Source of the DNA: an uncultured Bacteroides sp.
GTDB lineage: Bacteria > Bacteroidota > Bacteroidia > Bacteroidales > Bacteroidaceae
DNA: 64,000 bases
Direction of reading: 5' to 3'
Assembly (NCBI RefSeq): GCF_937912035.1
Contig: NZ_CALDPF010000043.1
Span: forward strand, 100,273 to 164,272
Shown: positions 35,125 through 44,233 of the stretch, one piece after another
Numbering within the stretch: the first letter of the stretch is position 1
Layout: the number at the start of each line of letters is the position of its first letter
Program-made: the position numbers and the translations under genes
The notes under the pieces: generated by a model
Told to the model about the DNA's origin: nothing
Databases searched by the model: none
The model's input: the letters and a program-made list of their open reading frames with translations, nothing else

Positions 35125-35781
35125 TTATTCTTCCGCATTCTTTTTCAGCCATTCCAATCTGCGCATGTCCGGCAAATGTTTCACAGTGAAGTTCTCAAAT
35201 TTGGCTTCAAATCCGTCTCCATCAGGAGATGCTGCCATGATACCGACCTTCATCGGAACATTGTCCTGCATCCACGCATTGCGCATCATTGTGTATTCTT
35301 TATCATCGAAAGAATAGAACACCTCTACAGCATCAAGTCTTCTTACAGCCTTAATCCAGATATAAGGAACAGGCTTGTCAAGAGTAATGACACTCCAGTC
35401 GGATGTCTTATGAGTAACCACTGTACTAAGATTGTACTTGCCATCGACAAATTCAATTCCTGCCTTGATATAATTCTCATGATCTATTCTCAACATTATA
35501 CCGGCCTGGTCAAATCGCGTCTTGTATTCTCCCGACACCTTTACTTTTGCTTCAAACTCACCACCATATGTAGCATAATAGAAAGGAGCGTCATCTACTG
35601 TAAAACCATAATGAGATAAACGCCAATAGTCACTCTGAGGAGTAACGAACATTGTCATGGTTTTACTATCCTTTATCTCCCATCTTTCCGGTTCATTAAA
35701 CCAGTTCATTTTCTCCAGACTCTGTGCCGATACCGACGAAAGAGCCATCATTCCAAACAAACTTAAAATCAGTTTCTTCAT
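35125..35781 (-). CDS. DUF1349 domain protein, secreted
   Basis: A 218-residue exported protein with a signal peptide (residues 1-19, cleavage after VSAQ-like SSVSA). The body matches the DUF1349 concanavalin-like fold: NWFNEPERWEI, a central FDQAGIMLRIDHENYIKAGIEF and the closing VGIMAASPDGDGFEAKFENF. Related proteins bind or act near carbohydrates, but no catalytic residues are obvious and the function is unknown. It lies 19 bases after the acetyltransferase gene in the same orientation. Confidence 0.88.
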   Translation of the reverse strand: MKKLILSLFGMMALSSVSAQSLEKMNWFNEPERWEIKDSKTMTMFVTPQSDYWRLSHYGFTVDDAPFYYATYGGEFEAKVKVSGEYKTRFDQAGIMLRIDHENYIKAGIEFVDGKYNLSTVVTHKTSDWSVITLDKPVPYIWIKAVRRLDAVEVFYSFDDKEYTMMRNAWMQDNVPMKVGIMAASPDGDGFEAKFENFTVKHLPDMRRLEWLKKNAEE

Positions 35782-35800
35782 ATTTATAATGCTTTATGTG

Positions 35801-36388
35801 TTATTCCATTCTGTATTTGTTTTTGTCATCTTCAGTCAGTTCACGAATTACTCTGCAAGGATTGCCGGCTGCCAGAACTCCCGAAGGTATGTTTTTTGTG
35901 ACTACACTTCCCGCTCCTATTACCGTATCATCGCCTATCGATACTCCAGGCAGAACAGTCACGTTTGCCCCTATCCACACATTGTTACCTACTGTAATAG
36001 GGAAAGCATATTCCAACCCCTTATTTCTTTTCTCTGCGTCAAGAGGATGACCTGCCGAATAGAAGCCACAATTAGGAGCGACAAAAACATTGTCACCAAA
36101 TGTCACCTTTGCCCCATCCAGGATGACGCAATTCACATTCATATAGAAGTTCTCACCTATTTCAATATTATAGCCATAATCGCAATAAAAAGGCTGCTCT
36201 ATCAGAAAGTTATTTTTTGTTTTTCCGAACAGTCGTCGTATTATCTCAGTACGTTCAGCAATCATTGACGGTCTCAAAGAGTTATATTCATAGCATAAAT
36301 CTTTACATACTGCCCTCTCACGTAACAGTTCTTCATCGTAATTAGCATCATAGAGCAGCCCTTTATGGCATTTTTCCTTTTCAGTCAT
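35801..36388 (-). CDS. Maltose/galactoside O-acetyltransferase family protein
   Basis: A left-handed beta-helix acetyltransferase of 195 residues. The N-terminal mac domain (KCHKGLLYDANYDEELLRER) is followed by hexapeptide repeats from about residue 75, with the catalytic histidine in FYSAGHPLDAEKRN and the acetyl-CoA-binding VVTKNIPSGVLAAGNP at the end. Such enzymes acetylate maltose, galactosides or other sugars in the cytoplasm; the substrate here is not known. It is divergent from the LuxR-type regulator with overlapping promoters. Confidence 0.92.
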   Translation of the reverse strand: MTEKEKCHKGLLYDANYDEELLRERAVCKDLCYEYNSLRPSMIAERTEIIRRLFGKTKNNFLIEQPFYCDYGYNIEIGENFYMNVNCVILDGAKVTFGDNVFVAPNCGFYSAGHPLDAEKRNKGLEYAFPITVGNNVWIGANVTVLPGVSIGDDTVIGAGSVVTKNIPSGVLAAGNPCRVIRELTEDDKNKYRME

Positions 36389-36411
36389 TTCTTTATAATT
36401 TGTGTTTTGTT

Positions 36412-36451
36412 TACTTTTGCAAAGTTATGATATATGCTACCTCGGCACAAT
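36412..36451. promoter_or_regulatory. Divergent promoters sharing one palindromic -7 region
   Basis: Plus strand TACTTTTG (36412-36419) serves the LuxR-type gene. Minus strand TAACTTTG (36427-36420) with ATTG (36451-36448) 20 bases away serves the acetyltransferase. The two -7 boxes abut as TACTTTTGCAAAGTTA, a near-palindrome, so polymerase can probably occupy only one at a time. Confidence 0.6.
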
Positions 36452-36480
36452 AATCACAAATAACCATTTTTTATGCGTTT

Positions 36481-37233
36481 ATGGACATTCAGAAAAAAAT
36501 AAGCAGGAACTTTCAGATGCAGCCTTTCAGCTCGGATGATGATTCAGAAAAGACACGTTTTCTGAAAACCGTTGCATTGGGATACGCCGTAACAGAAAAC
36601 GCAATAGCAGTATTGAGCGACCTGAAAAATAATAAAAGTTATATATACTATGGAGGTATAGCTGAATTATTAGGTATAGCAGAAAGCTATACAAATGAAA
36701 TTGTAAACTCTATTTGGGAAAAGAAAATATACGACTCTATACATAAGGACGATTTATCTAATAAACACATCAACGAACTCAGATTCTACAACTTCATCAA
36801 AAATCTTCCACCTCAGAAAAGAGAAGGTTTCTTTGTAAAAGAATCGTTGAGAATGTTCAACAAAGATGGTAAATGTTTTCCCATAACACACAGAATGTAC
36901 TATTTTTACGAGAACGAAAACAGTAACATACGATTTTCACTATGCCTCTATAACCTTAAAATAGATGTTGAAAAAGAAGATTCGTATATTCTCAACTCAA
37001 TAACCCAAAAATCATATATTCTCGACAATGAATACGACAACCGTATCTTATCAGAAAGAGAAAAAGAGATATTGCGCCTCATAGAAAAAGGTATGAGCAG
37101 TATCGACATATCCAACACCCTATCCATAAGCAAGAATACAGTAAGCAGACACCGACAGAATATTCTTGAGAAACTTCAGGCTAAAAATTCTGTCGAGGCC
37201 TGCAAAATAGCGAAGGAGATGAAACTTATCTAA
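36481..37233 (+). CDS. LuxR-type transcriptional regulator
   Basis: A 250-residue protein. The C-terminal HTH of the LuxR/NarL type is clear at about residues 187-245 (LSEREKEILRLIEKGMSSID, SKNTVSRHRQNILEKLQAKN). The N-terminal part, about residues 30-165, looks like a PAS-type sensory domain (YYGGIAELLGIAES, HRMYYFYENEN), but no ligand residues are recognised. There is no receiver domain. It may control the divergent acetyltransferase operon through the shared promoter region; that is inferred from position only. Confidence 0.85.
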   Translation: MDIQKKISRNFQMQPFSSDDDSEKTRFLKTVALGYAVTENAIAVLSDLKNNKSYIYYGGIAELLGIAESYTNEIVNSIWEKKIYDSIHKDDLSNKHINELRFYNFIKNLPPQKREGFFVKESLRMFNKDGKCFPITHRMYYFYENENSNIRFSLCLYNLKIDVEKEDSYILNSITQKSYILDNEYDNRILSEREKEILRLIEKGMSSIDISNTLSISKNTVSRHRQNILEKLQAKNSVEACKIAKEMKLI

Positions 37234-37246
37234 AATATAACAGTCA

Positions 37247-38428
37247 TTACTTGAAAATAATCCATGTAAGTTTCTTCCATATCCACTCCAACGGTCCATG
37301 TCTGTGAGATGAAAGCCACCACCTGCTAAATGACAACTGTATCATAAATACAAATATCGCTATAACCAAGCACGAAGTTGCTCCTGTATATTTATATAAT
37401 CCCAAGCCGAAGCCATAAAATAAAGATACACCTATTATTGACTGTACAATATAGTTTGTCAGACTCATTTTCCCATAAGGGATAAATATACGTTGGAATC
37501 TATATCCGTTTCCTGCTCCGAACCACCATATCAAAACAAAGAATGAAACCAGCAATGCCATAAAAAGGAAGTTGCATATAGACGGTACTGCAATATCCAA
37601 CGGTACCATAAGCGCTTCATTACCGGCTACCATTTCCGGATATGTCATCTTGATTATATTGAAAGTTACAAACAGGCTTACAGACCACAACAATACTTTT
37701 TTCCATATCATGACTGAATAATCAGATTTCTTGAATAAAGAAAGCCTTCCCGCTGCCATTCCAAACAGAAACAGTCCTCCTATCTGAAAAACACGACCGT
37801 TTTCTATCTGCCATAAATTACCATACAACTGCCCGTCGGTGATATTTGACCTCAGAATTTCCAGGAAACTACCGGACTCCATTACAGGCTTTGCCAAATT
37901 ACCATACACTACCCAGTTATTCCCATATTCCAGAAAAGGAATATCGCATCCGATACAAATCAGTCTTATCCATTCAACAGGCTGAATAATCATAACCGAA
38001 GCCAATATTAGCACCGATTTTGTGGAAAGGCCTGATACTGATACAAGGAAAATTCCCATAACGGAATACAACAAAAGAATATCACCATTATAAAATAAGG
38101 AATGAAGCTGAGAAAAAAGCATCAAAAGAATCATTCTCCACACAAATCTCCATCGGAAAGGAAGTCCACGTTTTTTTGCATTATCAAACTGAATAAAAAA
38201 GCTAAGTCCAAAAAGAAGAGAAAAAGTGGAAAAGGCTTTTCCTCCAAACAAGAACCATACCGTATCCCAAACCCCTTTATCAAGAGCTGTAAGCCAATGA
38301 GGCTGACAATCCGGCATATAATAAAGATTATAGTGCTCAAAACAATGTAAAATCACTATTGCAAACAATGCAACACCTCGTAAGGCATCTACAACTTCTA
38401 TTCTGTCGTTTTTCAATGTGTTATTCAT
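37247..38428 (-). CDS. DUF418 membrane protein (YeiB-like)
   Basis: A 393-residue membrane protein with about nine to ten hydrophobic segments. It starts with RIEVVDALRGVALFAIVILHC, the hallmark of the DUF418/HGSNAT-like acyltransferase-related superfamily. The C-terminal DUF418 region contains GYRFQRIFIPYGKMSLTNYI, followed by QLSFSRWWLSSHRHGPLEW. Its function is unknown; a role in acyl-group or envelope modification is only suggested by the fold. It ends near the convergent LuxR-type gene (13-base gap) and follows the ferredoxin gene by 26 bases. Confidence 0.9.
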   Translation of the reverse strand: MNNTLKNDRIEVVDALRGVALFAIVILHCFEHYNLYYMPDCQPHWLTALDKGVWDTVWFLFGGKAFSTFSLLFGLSFFIQFDNAKKRGLPFRWRFVWRMILLMLFSQLHSLFYNGDILLLYSVMGIFLVSVSGLSTKSVLILASVMIIQPVEWIRLICIGCDIPFLEYGNNWVVYGNLAKPVMESGSFLEILRSNITDGQLYGNLWQIENGRVFQIGGLFLFGMAAGRLSLFKKSDYSVMIWKKVLLWSVSLFVTFNIIKMTYPEMVAGNEALMVPLDIAVPSICNFLFMALLVSFFVLIWWFGAGNGYRFQRIFIPYGKMSLTNYIVQSIIGVSLFYGFGLGLYKYTGATSCLVIAIFVFMIQLSFSRWWLSSHRHGPLEWIWKKLTWIIFK

Positions 38429-38454
38429 ATTTATAGTTTATGGTTTATTTATTA

Positions 38455-39246
38455 TCATTTTCCAGCAAGTACCGGATGAACATATCTTCCCTTACCCACC
38501 GACACCTTGCCAAATTCAATAGCCTTAGCCGGACAACGGTGTATGCATGCCGTACACTGTACACAATCCCTTCCTTGCCATACCGGTTTGCCGTTATGCA
38601 TAACTATCGTACCTGTTGGACAGACCTTAGCACACAGTCCGCAGGAAATACACACCTCTGTAGTCCGGAAAGACTGCCTACCTATAACAAATCTCTTAAA
38701 TACAGGATAGACCACGTAACTCTTCAGCCACGACATTCCTGTACGGAGAATCAGAGATTCAGAATAACTACGTGTATCTATAGCTTTTACAATCTGTTCC
38801 ATACCACTTGGAGCCAAAGCAAGTTTTTCATCCTTCACCGGCTCAGGATCAGTACCGAAACCACGCATCAGAATATAGTTATTGGGCATTTTCAGCGAAA
38901 AGAAGGCTTCCAGAGGAATACATTTGTCTGCAAGTTCCTTACGCACTATCCGGTCTGTATATCCACAATCGTCACCACATGTGCCAATGGCGAATACACG
39001 GTTTCCTTTCAATCCGGACAACTGTAACTCCCTGATAAAACGCAGCATGACTAATGCAGGTCCCCATGAATGTACAGGGAATACGAAAAATAACATTTCC
39101 GCCTCATCTCGCAATGTATATCTCAGACCTTCAGCCGAATGTTTCCGTATAAACCCGGAAACTTCACACAAGGGTTCATTGAAAGAATTTGATATGTATT
39201 GTGCAACCCATAAAGAATTGCCTGTAGCTGAAAAATAAAATACCAT
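38455..39246 (-). CDS. EFR1-family ferredoxin (flavodoxin-like domain plus two [4Fe-4S] clusters)
   Basis: A 263-residue cytoplasmic electron carrier. The N-terminal flavodoxin-like domain begins MVFYFSATGNSLWVAQYI, with the FMN phosphate loop in SATGNS. The C-terminal part has two cluster motifs, CISCGLCAKVCPTG and CVQCTACIHRCP, separated by about 20 residues, so two [4Fe-4S] clusters are expected. EFR1 proteins are widespread in anaerobes and presumably shuttle electrons, but the partner enzyme is unknown. It lies nine bases after the antiporter gene in the same orientation. Confidence 0.92.
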   Translation of the reverse strand: MVFYFSATGNSLWVAQYISNSFNEPLCEVSGFIRKHSAEGLRYTLRDEAEMLFFVFPVHSWGPALVMLRFIRELQLSGLKGNRVFAIGTCGDDCGYTDRIVRKELADKCIPLEAFFSLKMPNNYILMRGFGTDPEPVKDEKLALAPSGMEQIVKAIDTRSYSESLILRTGMSWLKSYVVYPVFKRFVIGRQSFRTTEVCISCGLCAKVCPTGTIVMHNGKPVWQGRDCVQCTACIHRCPAKAIEFGKVSVGKGRYVHPVLAGK

Positions 39247-39255
39247 ATTTTAAAT

Positions 39256-40707
39256 TTAATCTTTCGTACTCTCCGTTATAAACAATAATTTGTCACCCAC
39301 ATGCAGTTCCATCTGTCCGTTAGGAATCAGGAACTCATTTCCACGTTTGATAAGCATAACCAGCGAACCTTTAGGTATATTCATATCAGCCAGACGATTA
39401 CCGTGTACCAACATTTCTTCATTAAGAGTTATGTCGTGAAGCTGCGAATCTATCTCATCCGGCAGTTCTACTCCAAACTCGTTTCCTTCCTTCTCCAAAG
39501 GTAAGTCAAGTTTAAGCCAACGTGCCACAGAAGAAATTGTCATTCCTTGAATTACAAGTGACAGTAAAGTGATAAAGAACACTATATTAAACAGCTGATG
39601 TGAACCTTCTATATGTGCAATCACAGGATATGTGGCAAATATGATTGGTACAGCACCACGCAGTCCAACCCACGAAACGAAAAGTTTGGCTTTGGCACTT
39701 ATTCCCCTGAAAGGAAGCAGACACGCGAACACACTCAACGGACGTGCCACAACTATCATAAATACGCCGATAAGCAATGCTACTACGGCAGTATCAAGCA
39801 TTTCATGAGGATTTACAAGCAATCCGAGGGTGATAAACATTATAATCTGGAACAGCCAGGTAAGTCCGTCCATAAATGTAACAATCTCCTTTCGATAAGT
39901 CAGTTTCATATTCCCGACCACCACACCGGCTATATATACAGCCAGATAACCATTACCTTTAAGCATATCAGTAGCAGTAAAAGTAATGAAAACCATACTC
40001 AGAAGAAGTATTGAATAAAGTGATGAGTTTGACAGACCTATCTTGTTTGTGAGCCATGACATGAACCGTCCCATGGAATACCCCAAAGCACCACCAATGA
40101 GGAACTGTACAAACAGGTCTTTGAGCAAAAGACCTATACTAAGCGAACTACCGCTGGATATTACCTGTATAAGAACAATCGTGAGCATATATGCCATAGG
40201 GTCATTACTTCCACTTTCCAACTCCAACATAGGACGAAGGTTTTCCTTCAGATTCATTTTCTGCGAACGGAGAAGACTGAACACAGAAGCCGAATCGGTA
40301 GAAGACATTGTAGCTGCCAGAAGCAGTGACACCATGAATGTCAGTTCGATATTCGTACTGTTCCATCCCGAAATATAGAAGATAAACAGTCCGGTAAGTA
40401 AAGTCGTCAGAAGAACCCCTACGGTAGAGAGAACAATACCTTCTTTAAGAACAGGCTTAATGTCTGTAAACTTAGTCTCCATACCCCCGGTAAAGAGGAT
40501 GATACTGAGTGCCATCATTCCTATAAACTGTGCATCCTCGGCACTATTGAACTGCAATCCAAGTCCGTCGCTACCGAACATCATTCCCACAAGGAGAAAA
40601 AGCAACAATGTCGGTATTCCGAAACGATAACCGGTCTTGCTTATCAATATACTGGTGAAGATAAGCACCGATCCAATCAAAAGTATATTCTCTGCTGTAA
40701 ATATCAT
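39256..40707 (-). CDS. Potassium/proton antiporter, CPA1 family with RCK-C domain
   Basis: A 483-residue protein with about twelve membrane segments of the Na+/H+ exchanger fold (SVLIFTSILISKTGYRFG, STDSASVFSLLRS, SGSNDPMAYML, GLRGAVPIIFA). A cytoplasmic C-terminal TrkA_C/RCK-C domain spans about residues 405-480 (LVHGNRLADMNIPKGSLVML). This matches the CvrA/NhaP2-like K+/H+ antiporters that export potassium or sodium in exchange for protons. The ion is inferred from the family. It ends nine bases before the EFR1 gene and begins 14 bases after ybaK. Confidence 0.9.
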   Translation of the reverse strand: MIFTAENILLIGSVLIFTSILISKTGYRFGIPTLLLFLLVGMMFGSDGLGLQFNSAEDAQFIGMMALSIILFTGGMETKFTDIKPVLKEGIVLSTVGVLLTTLLTGLFIFYISGWNSTNIELTFMVSLLLAATMSSTDSASVFSLLRSQKMNLKENLRPMLELESGSNDPMAYMLTIVLIQVISSGSSLSIGLLLKDLFVQFLIGGALGYSMGRFMSWLTNKIGLSNSSLYSILLLSMVFITFTATDMLKGNGYLAVYIAGVVVGNMKLTYRKEIVTFMDGLTWLFQIIMFITLGLLVNPHEMLDTAVVALLIGVFMIVVARPLSVFACLLPFRGISAKAKLFVSWVGLRGAVPIIFATYPVIAHIEGSHQLFNIVFFITLLSLVIQGMTISSVARWLKLDLPLEKEGNEFGVELPDEIDSQLHDITLNEEMLVHGNRLADMNIPKGSLVMLIKRGNEFLIPNGQMELHVGDKLLFITESTKD

Positions 40708-40721
40708 AGATAAATTATTTA

Positions 40722-41207
40722 TTATTCAAACAATGTGCAAACTTCCGCACGACTCACCTTAATCAAATCTGCAGGAGCTATCTTAACCTGCAACCCGCGT
40801 ACTCCGGCACTTACATATATATAGTCAAAATAATTACAAGTGTGATGAATATATGTAGGGAAATGTTTCTTCATACCTATAGGAGAGCAACCTCCACGAA
40901 TATATCCCGTAAGTGGAAGAAGTTCCTTCATTGGGATAAGGTCGCATTTTTTGTTCCCTGAAAGTTTGGCAGCCAGTTTCAGATCAATCTCATGTTCTCC
41001 AGGAATCACGCATACAAAATACCCTGACTTATCGCCATGAAGTACAAGTGTCTTGAATACCTGTTCTATATTCTCACCAAGAGTTGCAGCCACATGCACG
41101 CAACTCAAATCATTCTCATCAACCTCATATGGTACAAGTTCGTATTTTATCTTATCCTTGTCCAGAAGTCTTGCCACATTGGTCTTGGATATTTTTTCTT
41201 TAGCCAT
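40722..41207 (-). CDS. ybaK: Cys-tRNA(Pro) deacylase, YbaK/EbsC family
   Basis: A trans-editing enzyme that hydrolyses Cys-tRNA-Pro formed by mistake by prolyl-tRNA synthetase. The 161-residue protein starts KTNVARLLDKDKIKYELVPYE and contains the family GEHEIDLKLAAKLSGNKKCD (catalytic lysine region) and GYIRGGCSPIGMKKHFPTYI. The length is normal. It is the first gene of a minus-strand run followed by the antiporter, EFR1 and DUF418 genes. Confidence 0.95.
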   Translation of the reverse strand: MAKEKISKTNVARLLDKDKIKYELVPYEVDENDLSCVHVAATLGENIEQVFKTLVLHGDKSGYFVCVIPGEHEIDLKLAAKLSGNKKCDLIPMKELLPLTGYIRGGCSPIGMKKHFPTYIHHTCNYFDYIYVSAGVRGLQVKIAPADLIKVSRAEVCTLFE

Positions 41208-41241
41208 AACTGTATAATGTTATAATTTTAAACAATGTTTA

Positions 41242-41294
41242 AATGCCGTTTAAAAGCTATTTAAATACTTTTTAAAAGCTGATTAAACGGCATT
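41242..41294 (-). terminator. Long hairpin between uvrA and ybaK
   Basis: AATGCCGTTTAA (41242-41253) and TTAAACGGCATT (41283-41294) are perfect 12-base arms. The loop contains a second copy of TTTAAAAGCT. It follows uvrA on the minus strand, but the T-run is weak. Confidence 0.6.
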
Positions 41295-41323
41295 CATAAT
41301 TACGTCTGTATAGATTAAACAAT

Positions 41324-44155
41324 TTATTTCTGATTTAGTTCTTCTTTAAGGAATTTAGGTGTATATCCTTTATCAGACATAGCCACTTCCTCAGGTGTTC
41401 CGCACGAAAGCAACTGTCCTCCACCCTTTCCGCCTTCAGGTCCCATGTCGATGATATAGTCAGCCATCTTTATAACATCAAGATTATGTTCTATAACCAG
41501 AACTGTGTTTCCTTTGTCCACCAGACGGTTGAGTACATTCATCAGTACACGGATATCCTCGAAATGCAAACCTGTGGTAGGTTCGTCAAGGATGTAGAAA
41601 GTCTTTCCTGTATCTTTCTTGGAAAGTTCGGTAGCAAGTTTCACACGCTGGCTCTCTCCACCGGAAAGAGTGGTTGAGGGCTGTCCCAACTTGATATATC
41701 CCAAACCTACTTCCTGAAGTACCTTTATCTTATTCAGTATCTGAGGCACATTCTCAAAGAACTCCACAGCACGGTTTATTGTCATATCAAGCACATCGGC
41801 TATTGACTTTCCCTTGTATCTTACTTCCAATGTCTCACGGTTATATCGCTTTCCATGACATACCTCGCAAGGAACAAGCACATCAGGCAGGAAGTTCATT
41901 TCTATGGTCTTATATCCGTTTCCTCCGCAAGCCTCACAGCGTCCTCCGGCTACATTGAACGAAAAACGCCCAGGCTTGTAACCACGTATCTTTGCTTCCG
42001 GCAGACCTACAAACAGGTTTCTTATATCTGAGAACACTCCGGTATATGTAGCCGGATTTGAACGCGGAGTACGCCCAAGCGGCGACTGATCCACATTTAC
42101 CACCTTATCTATATTCTCCAGTCCTTCAATACGGTCGTATGGCAAAGGGTCCTGAAGCGAACGGTAGAAATGTTGAGAAAGTATAGGCTGAAGAGTGTCG
42201 TTGATAAGAGTTGACTTACCGCTTCCCGAAACACCTGTCACACAAATAAGTGTTCCCAACGGAAATTCCACATCAACTCCTTTCAGATTGTTTCCTCTTG
42301 CTCCGAACAAGGAAAGTTTCTTGCCGTTACCCGGTCTTCTTTTGGCAGGTATTTCTATCTTCATTTCACCATTCAGATACTGCGATGTCATAGTGTGTGT
42401 CTTCAACATCTCCTGCGGAGTTCCTGCAAATACCACTTCGCCGCCCAATCGTCCTGCCTTAGGTCCCATATCCACTATATAGTCCGATGCCAGCATCATA
42501 TCCTTGTCATGCTCTACCACTATCACCGAGTTACCTATATCTCTAAGGCTTTTCAGAGAGTTTATCAGTCGGACATTGTCTCTCTGATGAAGTCCTATAC
42601 TAGGTTCATCGAGGATATAAAGTACATTTACAAGTTGCGAACCAATCTGTGTTGCAAGGCGAATACGCTGGCTTTCGCCACCTGAAAGACTGACTGAAGT
42701 ACGGTTAAGAGAAAGATATTCCAGTCCCACATCAAGAAGGAATTTCAGTCGTGTACGGATCTCCTTCAGAATTTCCTGAGCTATTACTTTCTGCTTGTTG
42801 TCCAGATGTTCCTCCACTCCCTGCAGCCATTCGTACAATTCGTTTATATCCATCGAAGCCAGTTCGTAGATATTCTTGTCATGCAGACGGAAGTGTAGAG
42901 CCTCCTTATTCAGCCTCATCCCCTTACACTCAGGACAAACATCTGTCTTGGCAAACTGTTCCGCCCATTTCTGTGCAGTGGCAGAAGCATCTTTCTCCTG
43001 CATCATCTGTATATATTTCACTATACCTTCGTATTCTACGAAATAGTCTGACGAAGTGTGTACCAGTGAACTGTCTATCTTCAGACGCTCATCGCAACCG
43101 TAAAGAATTTCATTAATGGCATCGTCAGGCAATTCGCTTACGGGAGTTTTAAGCGTAGCTTCATGTCGTTCAAGCAATGCACTCAACTGCCAGAAAATCA
43201 TGGCATTCTTATATTTCCCAAGTGGTGCTATTGCCCCTTCATACACAGAAAGCGTACGGTCAGGAATTACCTTGTCAACATCTATAAGATTGACATATCC
43301 CAATCCCTTGCATCGCGGACATGCGCCCTGCGGAGAGTTAAAAGAGAAATTGTGTGGTGCTGGCTCACGATAAGAAAGTCCTGTCACAGGACACATCAAA
43401 CGCTTACTGTAGTGACGCACACTTTCTGTCTGCGCATCTAGTATCATAAGCAGACCGTCTCCCAACCGCATGGCAGTAGCCACACTCTGTCGCAACCTTT
43501 TATCCTCTTTCTCGGTTACAACTGTTTTATCTACCACAACTTCTATGTCATGGTTCTTGTATCTGTCCAGTTTCATTCCGTGAGTGATTTCCTTCACTTC
43601 ACCGTCAACTCTAACATAAAGATAGCCTTTTTTTCTGACCTGTTCGAACAGCTCCTTATAATGTCCCTTTCGGGTACGAACCAATGGAGAAAGTATAAAG
43701 ATACGCTTTCCCTTATAATCACGGTTTATAAGTTCTATGATTTGTTCCTCGGTATATTTCACCATCTTCTCTCCCGAAAGATAGGAATATGCCGTAGCTG
43801 CACGCGCATAGAGCAGACGCAGATAATCGTATATCTCGGTAGTTGTACCCACAGTGGAACGCGGATTCTTGTTGGTCGTCTTCTGCTCGATTGAGATAAC
43901 CGGACTCAGTCCTGTAATCTTGTCAACATCAGGACGTTCCATTCCACCAAGGAAATTTCTGGCGTATGCGGAGAATGTCTCTATATACCTGCGCTGTCCC
44001 TCGGCGAAGATTGTATCGAATGCAAGCGATGACTTACCGCTTCCACTCAGCCCGGTGATAACCGTAAGGCTGTTGCGCGGTATTTCGACATCTATATTTT
44101 TCAGATTATGTACACGTGCTCCCTGCACGCTTATCGTTTCTTTTCCTTCTGTCAT
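41324..44155 (-). CDS. uvrA: Excinuclease ABC subunit A
   Basis: UvrA is the damage-recognition ATPase of nucleotide excision repair. The 943-residue protein has two ABC ATPase halves: Walker [15 protein letters not shown] near residue 35 and [14 protein letters not shown] near residue 650, each with an ABC signature ([23 protein letters not shown]). Zinc-binding CPVTGLSY...CPRCKGLG and [10 protein letters not shown]...CEVCHGKRY are intact. The length is normal. It is transcribed divergently from the LysM gene. Minus strand TATCTTTG (44187-44180) is a good -7 box. Confidence 0.98.
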   Translation of the reverse strand: MTEGKETISVQGARVHNLKNIDVEIPRNSLTVITGLSGSGKSSLAFDTIFAEGQRRYIETFSAYARNFLGGMERPDVDKITGLSPVISIEQKTTNKNPRSTVGTTTEIYDYLRLLYARAATAYSYLSGEKMVKYTEEQIIELINRDYKGKRIFILSPLVRTRKGHYKELFEQVRKKGYLYVRVDGEVKEITHGMKLDRYKNHDIEVVVDKTVVTEKEDKRLRQSVATAMRLGDGLLMILDAQTESVRHYSKRLMCPVTGLSYREPAPHNFSFNSPQGACPRCKGLGYVNLIDVDKVIPDRTLSVYEGAIAPLGKYKNAMIFWQLSALLERHEATLKTPVSELPDDAINEILYGCDERLKIDSSLVHTSSDYFVEYEGIVKYIQMMQEKDASATAQKWAEQFAKTDVCPECKGMRLNKEALHFRLHDKNIYELASMDINELYEWLQGVEEHLDNKQKVIAQEILKEIRTRLKFLLDVGLEYLSLNRTSVSLSGGESQRIRLATQIGSQLVNVLYILDEPSIGLHQRDNVRLINSLKSLRDIGNSVIVVEHDKDMMLASDYIVDMGPKAGRLGGEVVFAGTPQEMLKTHTMTSQYLNGEMKIEIPAKRRPGNGKKLSLFGARGNNLKGVDVEFPLGTLICVTGVSGSGKSTLINDTLQPILSQHFYRSLQDPLPYDRIEGLENIDKVVNVDQSPLGRTPRSNPATYTGVFSDIRNLFVGLPEAKIRGYKPGRFSFNVAGGRCEACGGNGYKTIEMNFLPDVLVPCEVCHGKRYNRETLEVRYKGKSIADVLDMTINRAVEFFENVPQILNKIKVLQEVGLGYIKLGQPSTTLSGGESQRVKLATELSKKDTGKTFYILDEPTTGLHFEDIRVLMNVLNRLVDKGNTVLVIEHNLDVIKMADYIIDMGPEGGKGGGQLLSCGTPEEVAMSDKGYTPKFLKEELNQK

Positions 44156-44175
44156 ATCTTAATATTCAGTGAAAC

Positions 44176-44207
44176 ATTGCAAAGATAATGCTTTTTTCGT
44201 ACTTTTG
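44176..44207 (+). promoter_or_regulatory. Promoter of the LysM gene, overlapping that of uvrA
   Basis: ATTG at 44176-44179, 20 bases, then TACTTTTG at 44200-44207: full match to the -7 and near match to the -33. On the minus strand TATCTTTG at 44187-44180 lies inside the same spacer, so the two divergent promoters overlap. Confidence 0.62.
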
Positions 44208-44233
44208 CCCGTAAATAATCATATAGCTGAAAA

